From contig CAILCO010000111.1 of assembly GCA_903832735.1 (NCBI GenBank), forward strand, positions 32,515 through 96,514: a stretch of DNA of 64,000 nt, in the 5' to 3' direction. This DNA is from an uncultured Sterolibacterium sp. Lineage in GTDB: Bacteria; Pseudomonadota; Gammaproteobacteria; Burkholderiales; Rhodocyclaceae. Under the pieces are notes generated by a model. That model did not search any database, was not told the origin of the DNA, and worked only from the letters and a program-made list of their open reading frames with translations. The position numbers were made by a program, and so were the translations under genes. This document shows, piece by piece, positions 22,834 to 30,534 of this stretch. Position 1 is the first letter of the stretch, and every line of letters begins with the position of its first letter.

Positions 22834-24492
22834 ATGGCGCAGCAACGATCCTTACCCGCGAAGACGCTGCTGTTTCTGTTGGCGCTGTTCGCCGTACTCT
22901 GGTTCGGCACGCTCGACTATCGCAAACTGATCAAACCCGACGAGGGTCGTTATGCCGAAATTCCGCGCGAGATGGTGGCCAGCGGCGACTGGCTGACACC
23001 GCGGTTGAATGGCCTCAAGTATTTCGAGAAACCCGCTCTGCAATACTGGGCGACCGCCGCGGCCTTCACCGTTTTCGGCGAACACCACTGGACGGCGCGA
23101 CTGTGGAGCGCACTGGCCGGATTTCTCGGCGTGCTCGCGACATGGTTCACCGCGCGCCGCCTCTGGGATGAGGATGTCGCACTGTACGCCGCCGGCGTGC
23201 TTGGCGGCAGTCTGCTGTACAGCCTGATCGGCCACGTCAATACGCTCGACATGGGTGTCTCCTGTTTTCTCTCGGTCGCCGTATTCGCCTTCGTTCTGGC
23301 GCAGCGCGATCGAGTCACCCCGTCGGAGAACCGCAACTACATGCTCGGCGCCTGGCTGGCGCTGGCGCTAGCCGTGCTCAGCAAGGGGCTGATCGGCCTG
23401 CTCTTGCCCGCCGCCACGCTGGTGCTGTACTCGCTGTGGCAGCGCGACTTCGACCTGTGGCGCAGACTGCATCTATTCTCCGGACTGCTGCTCGTGATCG
23501 TCGTGACGGCGCCGTGGTTCATCGCGGTCTCGGCAGCCAACCCGGAGTTCGCCCATTTCTTCTTTATCCACGAGCACTTCGAGCGCTTCCTCACCAAGGT
23601 GCATGGCCGCTACCAGCCGATCTGGTACTTCGTTCCCATCCTCTTCGCCGGCATGCTGCCTTGGCTGATCGGCCTATTGCCGAGCTTGTGGCGAGCGGCG
23701 CGCCGGGATCCTCAGAGCCGCTTCCAGCCGCGTCGCTTCCTGCTCGTCTGGATAGCCGTGGTGTTCTGCTTTTTCTCGGTCTCCGACTCCAAACTGGCCT
23801 CCTACATCCTGCCGCTGTTTCCGGCGCTGGCCGCCCTGATCGGCTGGTATTTCGCCGAGATCACGCGGCGCGATCCGCGCGTCCTGCGCTGGCACGCCCT
23901 GCCCTTGATCCTGCTGGCGCTGGTCGGTCTGGCGCTGGCGCGCGAGGTCGCCCGGCTGGCCAGTCCGGAGGTGCCAGCCGCACTCTATGCCGATTACCAG
24001 CCGTGGTTGCTGGCCGCCTGCGGCAGCCTGCTGGCAGGCGCGCTGGCGGCATACATCTGCTCTTTACGGGCGCGGCCGCGTGCGGCGCTGATCAGTCTCG
24101 CCGCCGGCGGCCTGCTCTTCTCGCAATTGATCCTGCTCGGCCACGACAGCCTGGCGCCGTCCAACTCGGCCTACGCGATCGCGCAGCAAGTCCGCGATCA
24201 GGTCAAGCCCGGCGTACCCTTCTACAGCGTGGCCACCTACGACCAGACCCTGCCGTTCTACCTGCAGCGCACCCTGACCCTGGTGGCCTACCGGGACGAA
24301 CTCGGCTTCGGCATCGATCAGGAGCCTGCGAACTTCATCCCGGATCTGGCCGGCTTCGCCGCCGCCTGGCGCGCATCCCCGGACGCCTGGGCGTTGATGC
24401 CGCCCGACACCTACCGACGCCTCCTGGAACAGGGATTGCCGATGCGAGTTGCCGCACAAGACACCCGTCGCATCATAGTAAGGAAACCATGA
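22834..24492 (+). CDS. arnT: ArnT-family lipid-linked glycosyltransferase
   Basis: This is an integral membrane GT-C glycosyltransferase of 552 residues. The first periplasmic loop carries the family motif KPDEGRYAEIPREM (Asp and Glu implicated in catalysis), and about twelve hydrophobic helices follow. In the arn pathway it moves 4-amino-4-deoxy-L-arabinose from undecaprenyl phosphate to lipid A. The role is supported by its place directly before the SMR-like, arnB, arnC, split arnA and arnD genes. Unlike in enterics, arnT is first rather than late in the set. Confidence 0.88.
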   Translation: MAQQRSLPAKTLLFLLALFAVLWFGTLDYRKLIKPDEGRYAEIPREMVASGDWLTPRLNGLKYFEKPALQYWATAAAFTVFGEHHWTARLWSALAGFLGVLATWFTARRLWDEDVALYAAGVLGGSLLYSLIGHVNTLDMGVSCFLSVAVFAFVLAQRDRVTPSENRNYMLGAWLALALAVLSKGLIGLLLPAATLVLYSLWQRDFDLWRRLHLFSGLLLVIVVTAPWFIAVSAANPEFAHFFFIHEHFERFLTKVHGRYQPIWYFVPILFAGMLPWLIGLLPSLWRAARRDPQSRFQPRRFLLVWIAVVFCFFSVSDSKLASYILPLFPALAALIGWYFAEITRRDPRVLRWHALPLILLALVGLALAREVARLASPEVPAALYADYQPWLLAACGSLLAGALAAYICSLRARPRAALISLAAGGLLFSQLILLGHDSLAPSNSAYAIAQQVRDQVKPGVPFYSVATYDQTLPFYLQRTLTLVAYRDELGFGIDQEPANFIPDLAGFAAAWRASPDAWALMPPDTYRRLLEQGLPMRVAAQDTRRIIVRKP

Positions 24493-24595
24493 ACGCACCG
24501 ACGCAGAGCCGCCTCAAGGTGGTGCAGCCAACAAGCTGCGAGCATAGCGAGCTATCGTCACCCCTTCCCTCGGGCAAGAGGATGGGGGATAGGCC
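24493..24595. other. Intergenic spacer with repeat-like GC-rich element
   Basis: This 103-bp gap between arnT and the SMR-like gene holds a ccccttccctcgggcaagag stretch that resembles those at 24976-25008 and 53936-53960. An ATG at 24489 opens a short frame ending at 24599 that looks non-coding. The GTG start of the next gene lies at its end. Confidence 0.4.
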
Positions 24596-24967
24596 GTGAA
24601 CATTCTTAGCTTTTCTCTCGTCCTTACCGGCGTGCTGCTCAACGCCACCGCCCAGTTGTTGCTCAAGGCGGGAACCAACGCCGTCGGCCATTTCGAGTTC
24701 CAGTTGGAGAACCTCCTGCCGATCGGTTTGAAGCTGGCGCTGGAACCGCACATCCTGGGCGGCCTGGCCTGTTACGTGGTGAGCGTGATGGTGTGGATCA
24801 TGGCGCTGTCGAGAGTGCCGGTCTCCATCGCCTATCCGATGCTGTCGATCGGCTATGTCATCAATGCCTTCATTGCCTGGCACTGGTTCGGCGAAGCGCT
24901 GACTGCGCAAAAACTCGCCGGCATCGCCTTGGTCGTCGTTGGCGTCTACCTGGTCGCCAGGTCATGA
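24596..24967 (+). CDS. SMR/EamA-type small membrane protein (ArnE-like)
   Basis: This 123-residue protein has four predicted membrane helices with small multidrug resistance-like features: an N-terminal helix, a central ILGGLACYVVSVMVWIMAL helix, SRVPVSIAYPMLSIGYV and a C-terminal helix. In the arn pathway ArnE/ArnF form the putative flippase for undecaprenyl-phosphate-Ara4N, and the location between arnT and arnB supports that role for a single protein here, possibly as a homodimer. It starts at GTG 24596; no second partner gene is seen nearby. Confidence 0.8.
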   Translation: MNILSFSLVLTGVLLNATAQLLLKAGTNAVGHFEFQLENLLPIGLKLALEPHILGGLACYVVSVMVWIMALSRVPVSIAYPMLSIGYVINAFIAWHWFGEALTAQKLAGIALVVVGVYLVARS

Positions 24968-24975
24968 GGACATAC

Positions 24976-25008
24976 CCCCCGGCCCCCTTTCCGGGAAAAC
25001 GGGTGACG
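24976..25008. repeat. GC-rich palindromic fragment
   Basis: In the 112-bp gap between the SMR-like gene and arnB, the segment cccccggccccctttccggg followed by aaaacgggtgacgac contains overlapping inverted repeats. It resembles the elements at 24553-24588 and 53936-53960 and may be a degenerate dispersed repeat. Confidence 0.35.
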
Positions 25009-25079
25009 ACGGTTCAGTCGCTGACGCGGTTGCCAAATGTTGGCTTGCTGCCTGCTCGTGGCGGATTTTCGGAGGCAGC

Positions 25080-26198
25080 ATGAATTTTCTTCCCTTCACC
25101 CGTCCCACCATCGACGAGGAGACCATCGCCGCCGTCGCCGAGGTGCTGCGTTCGGGCTGGATCACCAGCGGACCCAAGGTCAAGGAATTCGAGGCGGCGC
25201 TGTCCGACTATTGCGGCGGCCGAACCGTGCGCGCCCTCAGTTCCGGCACCGCGACCATGCAGGTGGCGCTGACGTTGGCCGGCATAGGCCCGGGAGACGA
25301 GGTCATCACCACGCCGCTGACCTGGGTTGCCAGCGCCAGCGTGGTGCTTGCCGCCGGCGCCCTACCGGTGTTCGTGGACATCGACCCACTCACCCGCAAC
25401 ATCGACCTGAATCGTATCGAGTCTGCCGTCACGTCCAGGACACGCGCCATCATACCGGTCGATCTGGCCGGCCTGCCGGTAGACCGCGAACAACTCTATG
25501 CCATTGCCGCAGCCCACAAGTTGCGCGTCATCGAGGATGCCGCCCAGGCATTCGGCGCCCAGTGGCACGGTCAGCGGATTGGTTCCACGGGGGACTTCGT
25601 GTCCTTCAGCTTTCATGCCAACAAGAACATCACCACCGGCGAAGGCGGCGCGCTGGTGCTGCCTGCCGATGCCGATCCGGCGCTCTGCGAGCGCCTACGC
25701 CTGCAGGGCGTGATGCGCTTTCCGGACGGATCGATGGACGTGGACGTGCTCGGCGGCAAGTTCAATCTCACCGACATCGCCGCCACGATCGGACTGGGAC
25801 AATTGAAGCATCTGGCCGCATTCACGCAGAGGCGACGCGAGTTGGCGCATCGCTACTTCGAACGCTTCGATGAACTGAACATCGCAGGCCTGGAATTGCC
25901 GTTGCGCGATTTCGACAACTCCAACTGGCACATGTTCCAGGTGCTGCTGCCCCCGGGCAGCGATCGCGGGCGGGTCATCGCCGCGATGAAGGAGCGCGAC
26001 ATCGGTATCGGTGTGCACTATCCGGCGCTGCATCTGTTTTCGCTGTATCGCCAGATGGGCCACCAGGAGGGAGATTTTCCGCAGGCCGAGCGGGTCGGCA
26101 GGCAAACAATTACACTACCTCTTTTCCCGGCCATGCCAGATGCCGACGTCCTCCGCGTCTGTGCCGCTCTGGCCGCCATTCTGAAGCCATCGGCATGA
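25080..26198 (+). CDS. arnB: UDP-4-amino-4-deoxy-L-arabinose--oxoglutarate aminotransferase
   Basis: ArnB transaminates UDP-4-ketopentose with glutamate to give UDP-Ara4N. It belongs to the DegT/DnrJ/EryC1 sugar aminotransferase family. The 372 residues show FTRPTIDEETIAAV at the start, ALSSGTATMQVAL (phosphate contact), VIEDAAQAFGA and SFHANKNITTGEGGA with the PLP lysine near residue 182. An AGGAGGC-like site precedes the ATG at 25080. The stop overlaps arnC by 4 bp. Confidence 0.95.
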   Translation: MNFLPFTRPTIDEETIAAVAEVLRSGWITSGPKVKEFEAALSDYCGGRTVRALSSGTATMQVALTLAGIGPGDEVITTPLTWVASASVVLAAGALPVFVDIDPLTRNIDLNRIESAVTSRTRAIIPVDLAGLPVDREQLYAIAAAHKLRVIEDAAQAFGAQWHGQRIGSTGDFVSFSFHANKNITTGEGGALVLPADADPALCERLRLQGVMRFPDGSMDVDVLGGKFNLTDIAATIGLGQLKHLAAFTQRRRELAHRYFERFDELNIAGLELPLRDFDNSNWHMFQVLLPPGSDRGRVIAAMKERDIGIGVHYPALHLFSLYRQMGHQEGDFPQAERVGRQTITLPLFPAMPDADVLRVCAALAAILKPSA

Positions 26199-27136
26199 AC
26201 CACCCTGAAATATCCATCGTCATTCCCGTCTATAACGAAGAGGACGGCCTGGCCGCGCTGTTTGCCCGGCTCTATCCGGCGCTCGACGCCCTGGGCGCCC
26301 GCTACGAGGTGATCTTCATCAACGACGGCAGCAGCGATCGCTCCGCCGCCATCCTGCGCGAGCAGTGGCAGGCGCGCCCTGACGTCACCCGCATCGTGCT
26401 GTTTGCCGCCAATTTCGGCCAGCACATGGCGATCACCGCGGGTTTCGAGCAAAGCCGCGGCGACATGGTCATCACCCTCGATGCCGACCTGCAAAACCCG
26501 CCGGAAGAAATAAGTGCGCTGGTCGATAAGGTGCGCGAGGGTTACGACTATGTCGGCACCATCCGCAAGCTGCGCCAGGACAGCCTGTTCCGCCGCTGGG
26601 CCTCGCGCGCCATGAACCGGCTGCGCGAGCGGATCACCCGCATCAAGATGACCGACCAGGGCTGCATGATGCGCGCCTACTCGCGCTCCATCGTCGAGAC
26701 CATCAACAGTTGCCACGAAGTCAGCACCTTCATGCCGGCGCTGGGTTACGCCTTCGCCAAGCACCCGACCGAAATAGAGATCGGACACGAGGAGCGCTAC
26801 GCCGGCGAATCGAAATATTCGCTGTACAGCCTGATCCGTCTGAACTTCGACCTGATGACCGGCTTCTCGGTGGTGCCGCTGCAATGGTTCTCGATGATCG
26901 GCATCCTCATCTCCTCGCTCTCCGTGCTCTTCGTCGCCTATCTCGCCATGCGCCGGATCCTGGTCGGCCCGGAGGCCGAGGGACTGTTCACCCTGTTCGG
27001 CATCGCCTTCTTCCTGATCGGCCTGACCCTGTTCGGCGTCGGCATGCTCGGCGAATATGTCGGCCGCATTTATCAGCAGGTGCGCCAGCGGCCACGCTAT
27101 ATCATCGAGGCGATCATCGAGACGCGCCAGCCATGA
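26195..27136 (+). CDS. arnC: Undecaprenyl-phosphate 4-deoxy-4-formamido-L-arabinose transferase
   Basis: ArnC is a GT2 membrane glycosyltransferase that moves 4-formamido-arabinose from UDP to undecaprenyl phosphate. It has 313 residues: the N-terminal GT-A domain with SIVIPVYNEEDGL, INDGSSDRS and LDADLQNPPEEI (DxD-like), then two C-terminal membrane helices (about 232-255 and 265-290). It overlaps both neighbours by 4 bp (arnB and the formyltransferase gene). Confidence 0.95.
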   Translation: MNHPEISIVIPVYNEEDGLAALFARLYPALDALGARYEVIFINDGSSDRSAAILREQWQARPDVTRIVLFAANFGQHMAITAGFEQSRGDMVITLDADLQNPPEEISALVDKVREGYDYVGTIRKLRQDSLFRRWASRAMNRLRERITRIKMTDQGCMMRAYSRSIVETINSCHEVSTFMPALGYAFAKHPTEIEIGHEERYAGESKYSLYSLIRLNFDLMTGFSVVPLQWFSMIGILISSLSVLFVAYLAMRRILVGPEAEGLFTLFGIAFFLIGLTLFGVGMLGEYVGRIYQQVRQRPRYIIEAIIETRQP

Positions 27137-28071
27137 ATGCCGCCAGAGGCGCCAGCGCCGTTGTCTTCGCCTATCACCAGGTCGGGGTGCGCTGCCTGTC
27201 GGTCCTGTTGGCCCGCGGAGTCGACGTCAAACTGGTGCTGACGCATCAGGACAACCCCAACGAGACGATCTGGTTCGAAAGCGTCGCTGCACTCGCCAAG
27301 GTGCATGGAATCCCCTGCATTACGCCGACCGATCCTAACGCTGCTGCCATCCTCGAGCGCATTTCTGCGCTGGCGCCGGACTTCCTGTTTTCCTTCTACT
27401 ACCGGCAGATGCTCGGCCAGCCCTTGCTCGCGGCTGCCCGTCGCGGTGCCTACAACATGCACGGCTCGCTGCTGCCGAAATACCGCGGCCGTACGCCGGT
27501 GAACTGGGCGCTGCTCTATGGGGAGCGCGAGACCGGGGCCAGCCTGCACCGCATGGTGGCCAAGCCCGACGCCGGCGCGATCGTCGCGCAGCAGGCTGTG
27601 CCCATTTTGCCGGACGACACGGCGGTCGAGGTTTTCAACAAGGTCACGGTCGCCGCCGAAATGGCTCTCCATGCGGTACTGCCGCAGCTCATCGCCGGCA
27701 CCGCGATCGAGCGACCCCAGGATCCCCTCGCCGCTTCCTATTTCGGCGGCAGGAAGCCCGAAGACGGCCGCATCGACTGGCAACAGGGCGCGCAACGCAT
27801 CCACGACCTGATCCGCGCCGTGGCCCCGCCCTACCCCGGAGCGTTCAGCGCGCTAGCCGGCAAGCGACTGGGAATCACGAAGAGTCTGCTACAGCCTCGG
27901 CACCTGACGAAAAGCTCCGCGCCCGGTATATATTGCGAAAACGGTGCCGTCTTTGCCGATTGCGCCGATGGCCAGGTGCTGCGCCTGCTCGCGCTCGAAT
28001 ACGACGGTGCGCCGCTCGATGCAGCCGGATTCCTTGCCCGTTTCGGTTCCGAAAAACGATTACTCACCTAG
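27133..28071 (+). CDS. UDP-4-amino-4-deoxy-L-arabinose formyltransferase (separate ArnA N-domain)
   Basis: This 312-residue protein corresponds to the N-terminal half of enteric ArnA, which adds a formyl group from 10-formyltetrahydrofolate to UDP-Ara4N. The catalytic signature is visible: the Asn and His of YNMHGSLLPKYRGRTPVNW (about 106-123) and the Asp of VAKPDAGAIV (about 142). The usual C-terminal formyltransferase subdomain follows. In E. coli this activity is fused to the decarboxylase; here the two are adjacent separate genes. Confidence 0.92.
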   Translation: MNAARGASAVVFAYHQVGVRCLSVLLARGVDVKLVLTHQDNPNETIWFESVAALAKVHGIPCITPTDPNAAAILERISALAPDFLFSFYYRQMLGQPLLAAARRGAYNMHGSLLPKYRGRTPVNWALLYGERETGASLHRMVAKPDAGAIVAQQAVPILPDDTAVEVFNKVTVAAEMALHAVLPQLIAGTAIERPQDPLAASYFGGRKPEDGRIDWQQGAQRIHDLIRAVAPPYPGAFSALAGKRLGITKSLLQPRHLTKSSAPGIYCENGAVFADCADGQVLRLLALEYDGAPLDAAGFLARFGSEKRLLT

Positions 28072-28083
28072 CCACAGGTCATC

Positions 28084-29127
28084 ATGAAAAAAATTCTCAT
28101 CCTCGGCGTCAATGGTTTCATCGGCCACCACCTCTCGCAACGCATCATCGAAACCACCGACTGGGAGGTCCATGGCATGGACATGCAGTCGGAGCGCGTC
28201 GCCGACCTGATCGATCATCCGCGCTTTCACTTCTTCGAGGGCGACATCACCATCAACAAGGAATGGATCGAATATCACGTCAGGAAGTGCGACACGGTGC
28301 TGCCGCTGGTGGCGATTGCCACGCCGGCAACCTATGTCAAGGAACCGCTACGGGTTTTCGAACTGGACTTCGAGGCCAACCTGCCAATCATTCGCCATGC
28401 CGTGAAATACGGCAAGCGGGTGATCTTTCCCTCGACCTCCGAGGTCTATGGCATGAGCACGGACGCCGAATTCGATCCGGAAAATTCCAACCTGATCTAT
28501 GGCCCGATCAACAAGCCGCGCTGGATCTACGCCTGCGCCAAGCAACTGATGGACCGCGTGATCGCCGCCTACGGCCAGCAGGAAGCACTCGATTACACGC
28601 TGTTCCGTCCGTTCAACTGGATCGGCGCCGGGCTCGACTCGATCCACACGCCCAAGGAAGGCAGCTCGCGCGTGATCACCCAGTTCCTCGGCCACATCGT
28701 GCGCGGCGAGCCGATCAAGCTGGTCGACGGCGGTGCCCAGAAGCGTTCCTTCACCTACATCTCCGATGGCATTGCCGCCTTGATGAAGATCATCGAGAAC
28801 CCGAACGGGATCGCCAGCGGCAAGATCTACAACATCGGCAATCCGGAGAACAACTACTCGGTGCGCGAACTGGCGAACATGATGCTGACCATGGCCCGGC
28901 AGTATCCGGAATACCGCGCGAGCGCCGAGAAGGTCGAGATTCAGGAAACCACTTCCGGCGAGTACTACGGCAGCGGCTACCAGGACGTGCAGAGCCGCGT
29001 GCCCAAGATCGAGAACACCATGGCCGACTTCGCCTGGGCGCCCACGGTCAACATGCAGGATGCCTTGCGCCATATTCTCGACGCCTACCGCGGCGATGTC
29101 GCCTCGGCGCGCAGCCTCGTTGATTGA
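28084..29127 (+). CDS. UDP-glucuronate decarboxylase (separate ArnA C-domain)
   Basis: This is a 347-residue short-chain dehydrogenase/epimerase-fold protein equal to the ArnA C-terminal half. It oxidatively decarboxylates UDP-glucuronate to UDP-4-ketopentose with NAD+. It shows the nucleotide-binding GVNGFIGHHLSQR (8-20), PSTSEVYGM with the catalytic Ser/Thr, and the YACAKQ Tyr-x3-Lys pair (about 149-153). ENNYSVRELANMML is also ArnA-like. Its TGA stop overlaps the TTG start proposed for arnD. Confidence 0.93.
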   Translation: MKKILILGVNGFIGHHLSQRIIETTDWEVHGMDMQSERVADLIDHPRFHFFEGDITINKEWIEYHVRKCDTVLPLVAIATPATYVKEPLRVFELDFEANLPIIRHAVKYGKRVIFPSTSEVYGMSTDAEFDPENSNLIYGPINKPRWIYACAKQLMDRVIAAYGQQEALDYTLFRPFNWIGAGLDSIHTPKEGSSRVITQFLGHIVRGEPIKLVDGGAQKRSFTYISDGIAALMKIIENPNGIASGKIYNIGNPENNYSVRELANMMLTMARQYPEYRASAEKVEIQETTSGEYYGSGYQDVQSRVPKIENTMADFAWAPTVNMQDALRHILDAYRGDVASARSLVD

Positions 29128-30070
29128 TGCGCAATTGAAACTTGCCCTGAAGATCGACGTCGACACCTATCGCGGCACGCTCGAGGGTGTGCCGCAACTG
29201 GTGGAACTGCTGCGCCGCTTCGACGTGCAAGCCACCTTCCTGTTCTCGCTCGGTCCCGATCATACCGGCAGAGCCATCAAGCGCGCCTTCCGGCCCGGCT
29301 TCATGAAGAAAGTATCGCGCACCTCGGTGCTTTCCCACTATGGACTGAAGACCCTGATGTATGGCACGCTGCTGCCCGGACCCGATATCGGGCGCTGCTG
29401 CGCCGACGTGCTGAAGAGCGTGCGCGATGCGGGTCATGAAGTCGGCATCCATTGCTGGGATCACGTCAGATGGCAGGATGGCGTCGCACACGCCAGCCCC
29501 GACTGGGCCGAAGACGAGATGGGGCGGGCCTGCGCCCGCTTTTCCGAAATCTTCGGCAGCCCCGCCAGGACCCACGGCGCCGCAGGCTGGCAGATGAACG
29601 CCCATGCGCTGCGCCTGACGCAGCGACTCGGCTTCGATTACGCCTCGGACACGCGCGGCAGCCACCCCTTCATGCCGGTCTGCGACGCCGAGGTCATCGC
29701 CTGTCCGCAGTTGCCGACCACCCTGCCGACGCTGGATGAATTGATCGGTCGCGCCGGCATGAAAGCCGAGGATGTCCATGAGATCCTGCTCAAGCAGACG
29801 CGCGTTTCATCCCCCCACGACCAGGTGTTCACGCTGCATGCGGAACTCGAAGGCATGAAGCTTCTTCCCGTCCTGGAACGCCTGCTCGCAGGCTGGCGCG
29901 ATCAGGGTTATCAACTGACTTCCACACGGGCCATCTATGCCGGACTGGACCTGCAGAAGCTGCCCAGGCACGAGGTGATCCGGGGAGAGGTGGCCGGCCG
30001 CGCCGGCACCTTGATGTTGCAAGGCGATGAATTCCTCTCATCCGCCATACTTCAGGAGGAACCATGTTAG
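29120..30070 (+). CDS. arnD: 4-deoxy-4-formamido-arabinose-phosphoundecaprenol deformylase
   Basis: ArnD is a NodB-type polysaccharide deacetylase that removes the formyl group after transfer to the lipid carrier. It has 316 residues: LALKIDVDTYRGT (NodB motif 1, catalytic Asp), ATFLFSLGPDH, EVGIHCWDHVRWQ (metal His pair) and ARTHGAAGWQMN are visible. No ATG fits the conserved N-terminus. The best start is the TTG at 29120, overlapping the previous stop; a longer frame from 29060 would add 20 unrelated residues. The end overlaps the peroxiredoxin gene by 7 bp. Confidence 0.9.
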   Translation: MIDAQLKLALKIDVDTYRGTLEGVPQLVELLRRFDVQATFLFSLGPDHTGRAIKRAFRPGFMKKVSRTSVLSHYGLKTLMYGTLLPGPDIGRCCADVLKSVRDAGHEVGIHCWDHVRWQDGVAHASPDWAEDEMGRACARFSEIFGSPARTHGAAGWQMNAHALRLTQRLGFDYASDTRGSHPFMPVCDAEVIACPQLPTTLPTLDELIGRAGMKAEDVHEILLKQTRVSSPHDQVFTLHAELEGMKLLPVLERLLAGWRDQGYQLTSTRAIYAGLDLQKLPRHEVIRGEVAGRAGTLMLQGDEFLSSAILQEEPC

Positions 30071-30534
30071 CAGTCCCTGATTTTTCCTTGCCCGCCACCG
30101 GCGGCAAGCGCTTCGAACTCGCCGCCTTGCGCGGGGGCATGGTCCTGCTTTACTTCTACCCCAAGGACAGCACGCCCGGCTGTACCACCGAGGCAGGCCA
30201 GTTCCGCGATCTCTTTGACGAGTTCGTGAAACAGGGCTGCACGGTCTTCGGCATCTCGCGCGACAGCCTGAAGTCGCACGAGAACTTCAAGGAAAAGCTG
30301 GCCCTGCCCTTCGATCTCCTGGTCGACAGCGAGGAAATCGCCTGCAACCAGTTCGCCGTCATCAAGATGAAGAACATGTATGGCAAACAGGTCAGAGGCA
30401 TCGAGCGGTCGACCTTCCTGATCGACAAAAACGGTTGTCTAGCCCGGGAATGGCGCGCGGTCAAGGCGGATGGCCACGCCGCTCTCGTCCTCGATGCGGT
30501 CAAGGCGGTCAACGCGGGAGCCACGTCCTCATGA
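30064..30534 (+). CDS. bcp: Peroxiredoxin of the Bcp/PrxQ family
   Basis: This 156-residue thiol peroxidase reduces hydroperoxides. The peroxidatic cysteine lies in DSTPGCTTEAGQF (about residue 39). In E. coli Bcp a resolving Cys follows five residues later; here that position is Gly. The alternative PrxQ position (in SHENFKEK) is Lys, so the resolving partner is unclear. Other cysteines are in QGCTVFG, IACNQF and NGCLAR. The gene overlaps arnD and the PIN-PhoH gene and so ends up in the arn transcription unit. Confidence 0.9.
   Translation: MLAVPDFSLPATGGKRFELAALRGGMVLLYFYPKDSTPGCTTEAGQFRDLFDEFVKQGCTVFGISRDSLKSHENFKEKLALPFDLLVDSEEIACNQFAVIKMKNMYGKQVRGIERSTFLIDKNGCLAREWRAVKADGHAALVLDAVKAVNAGATSS

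Noticed and set aside
24489..24599. Short frame starting at the end of arnT (MNAPTQSRLKV)
   Set aside because: Low-complexity, overlaps the SMR-like start in another frame, and contains the repeat-like element; not supported as a gene.
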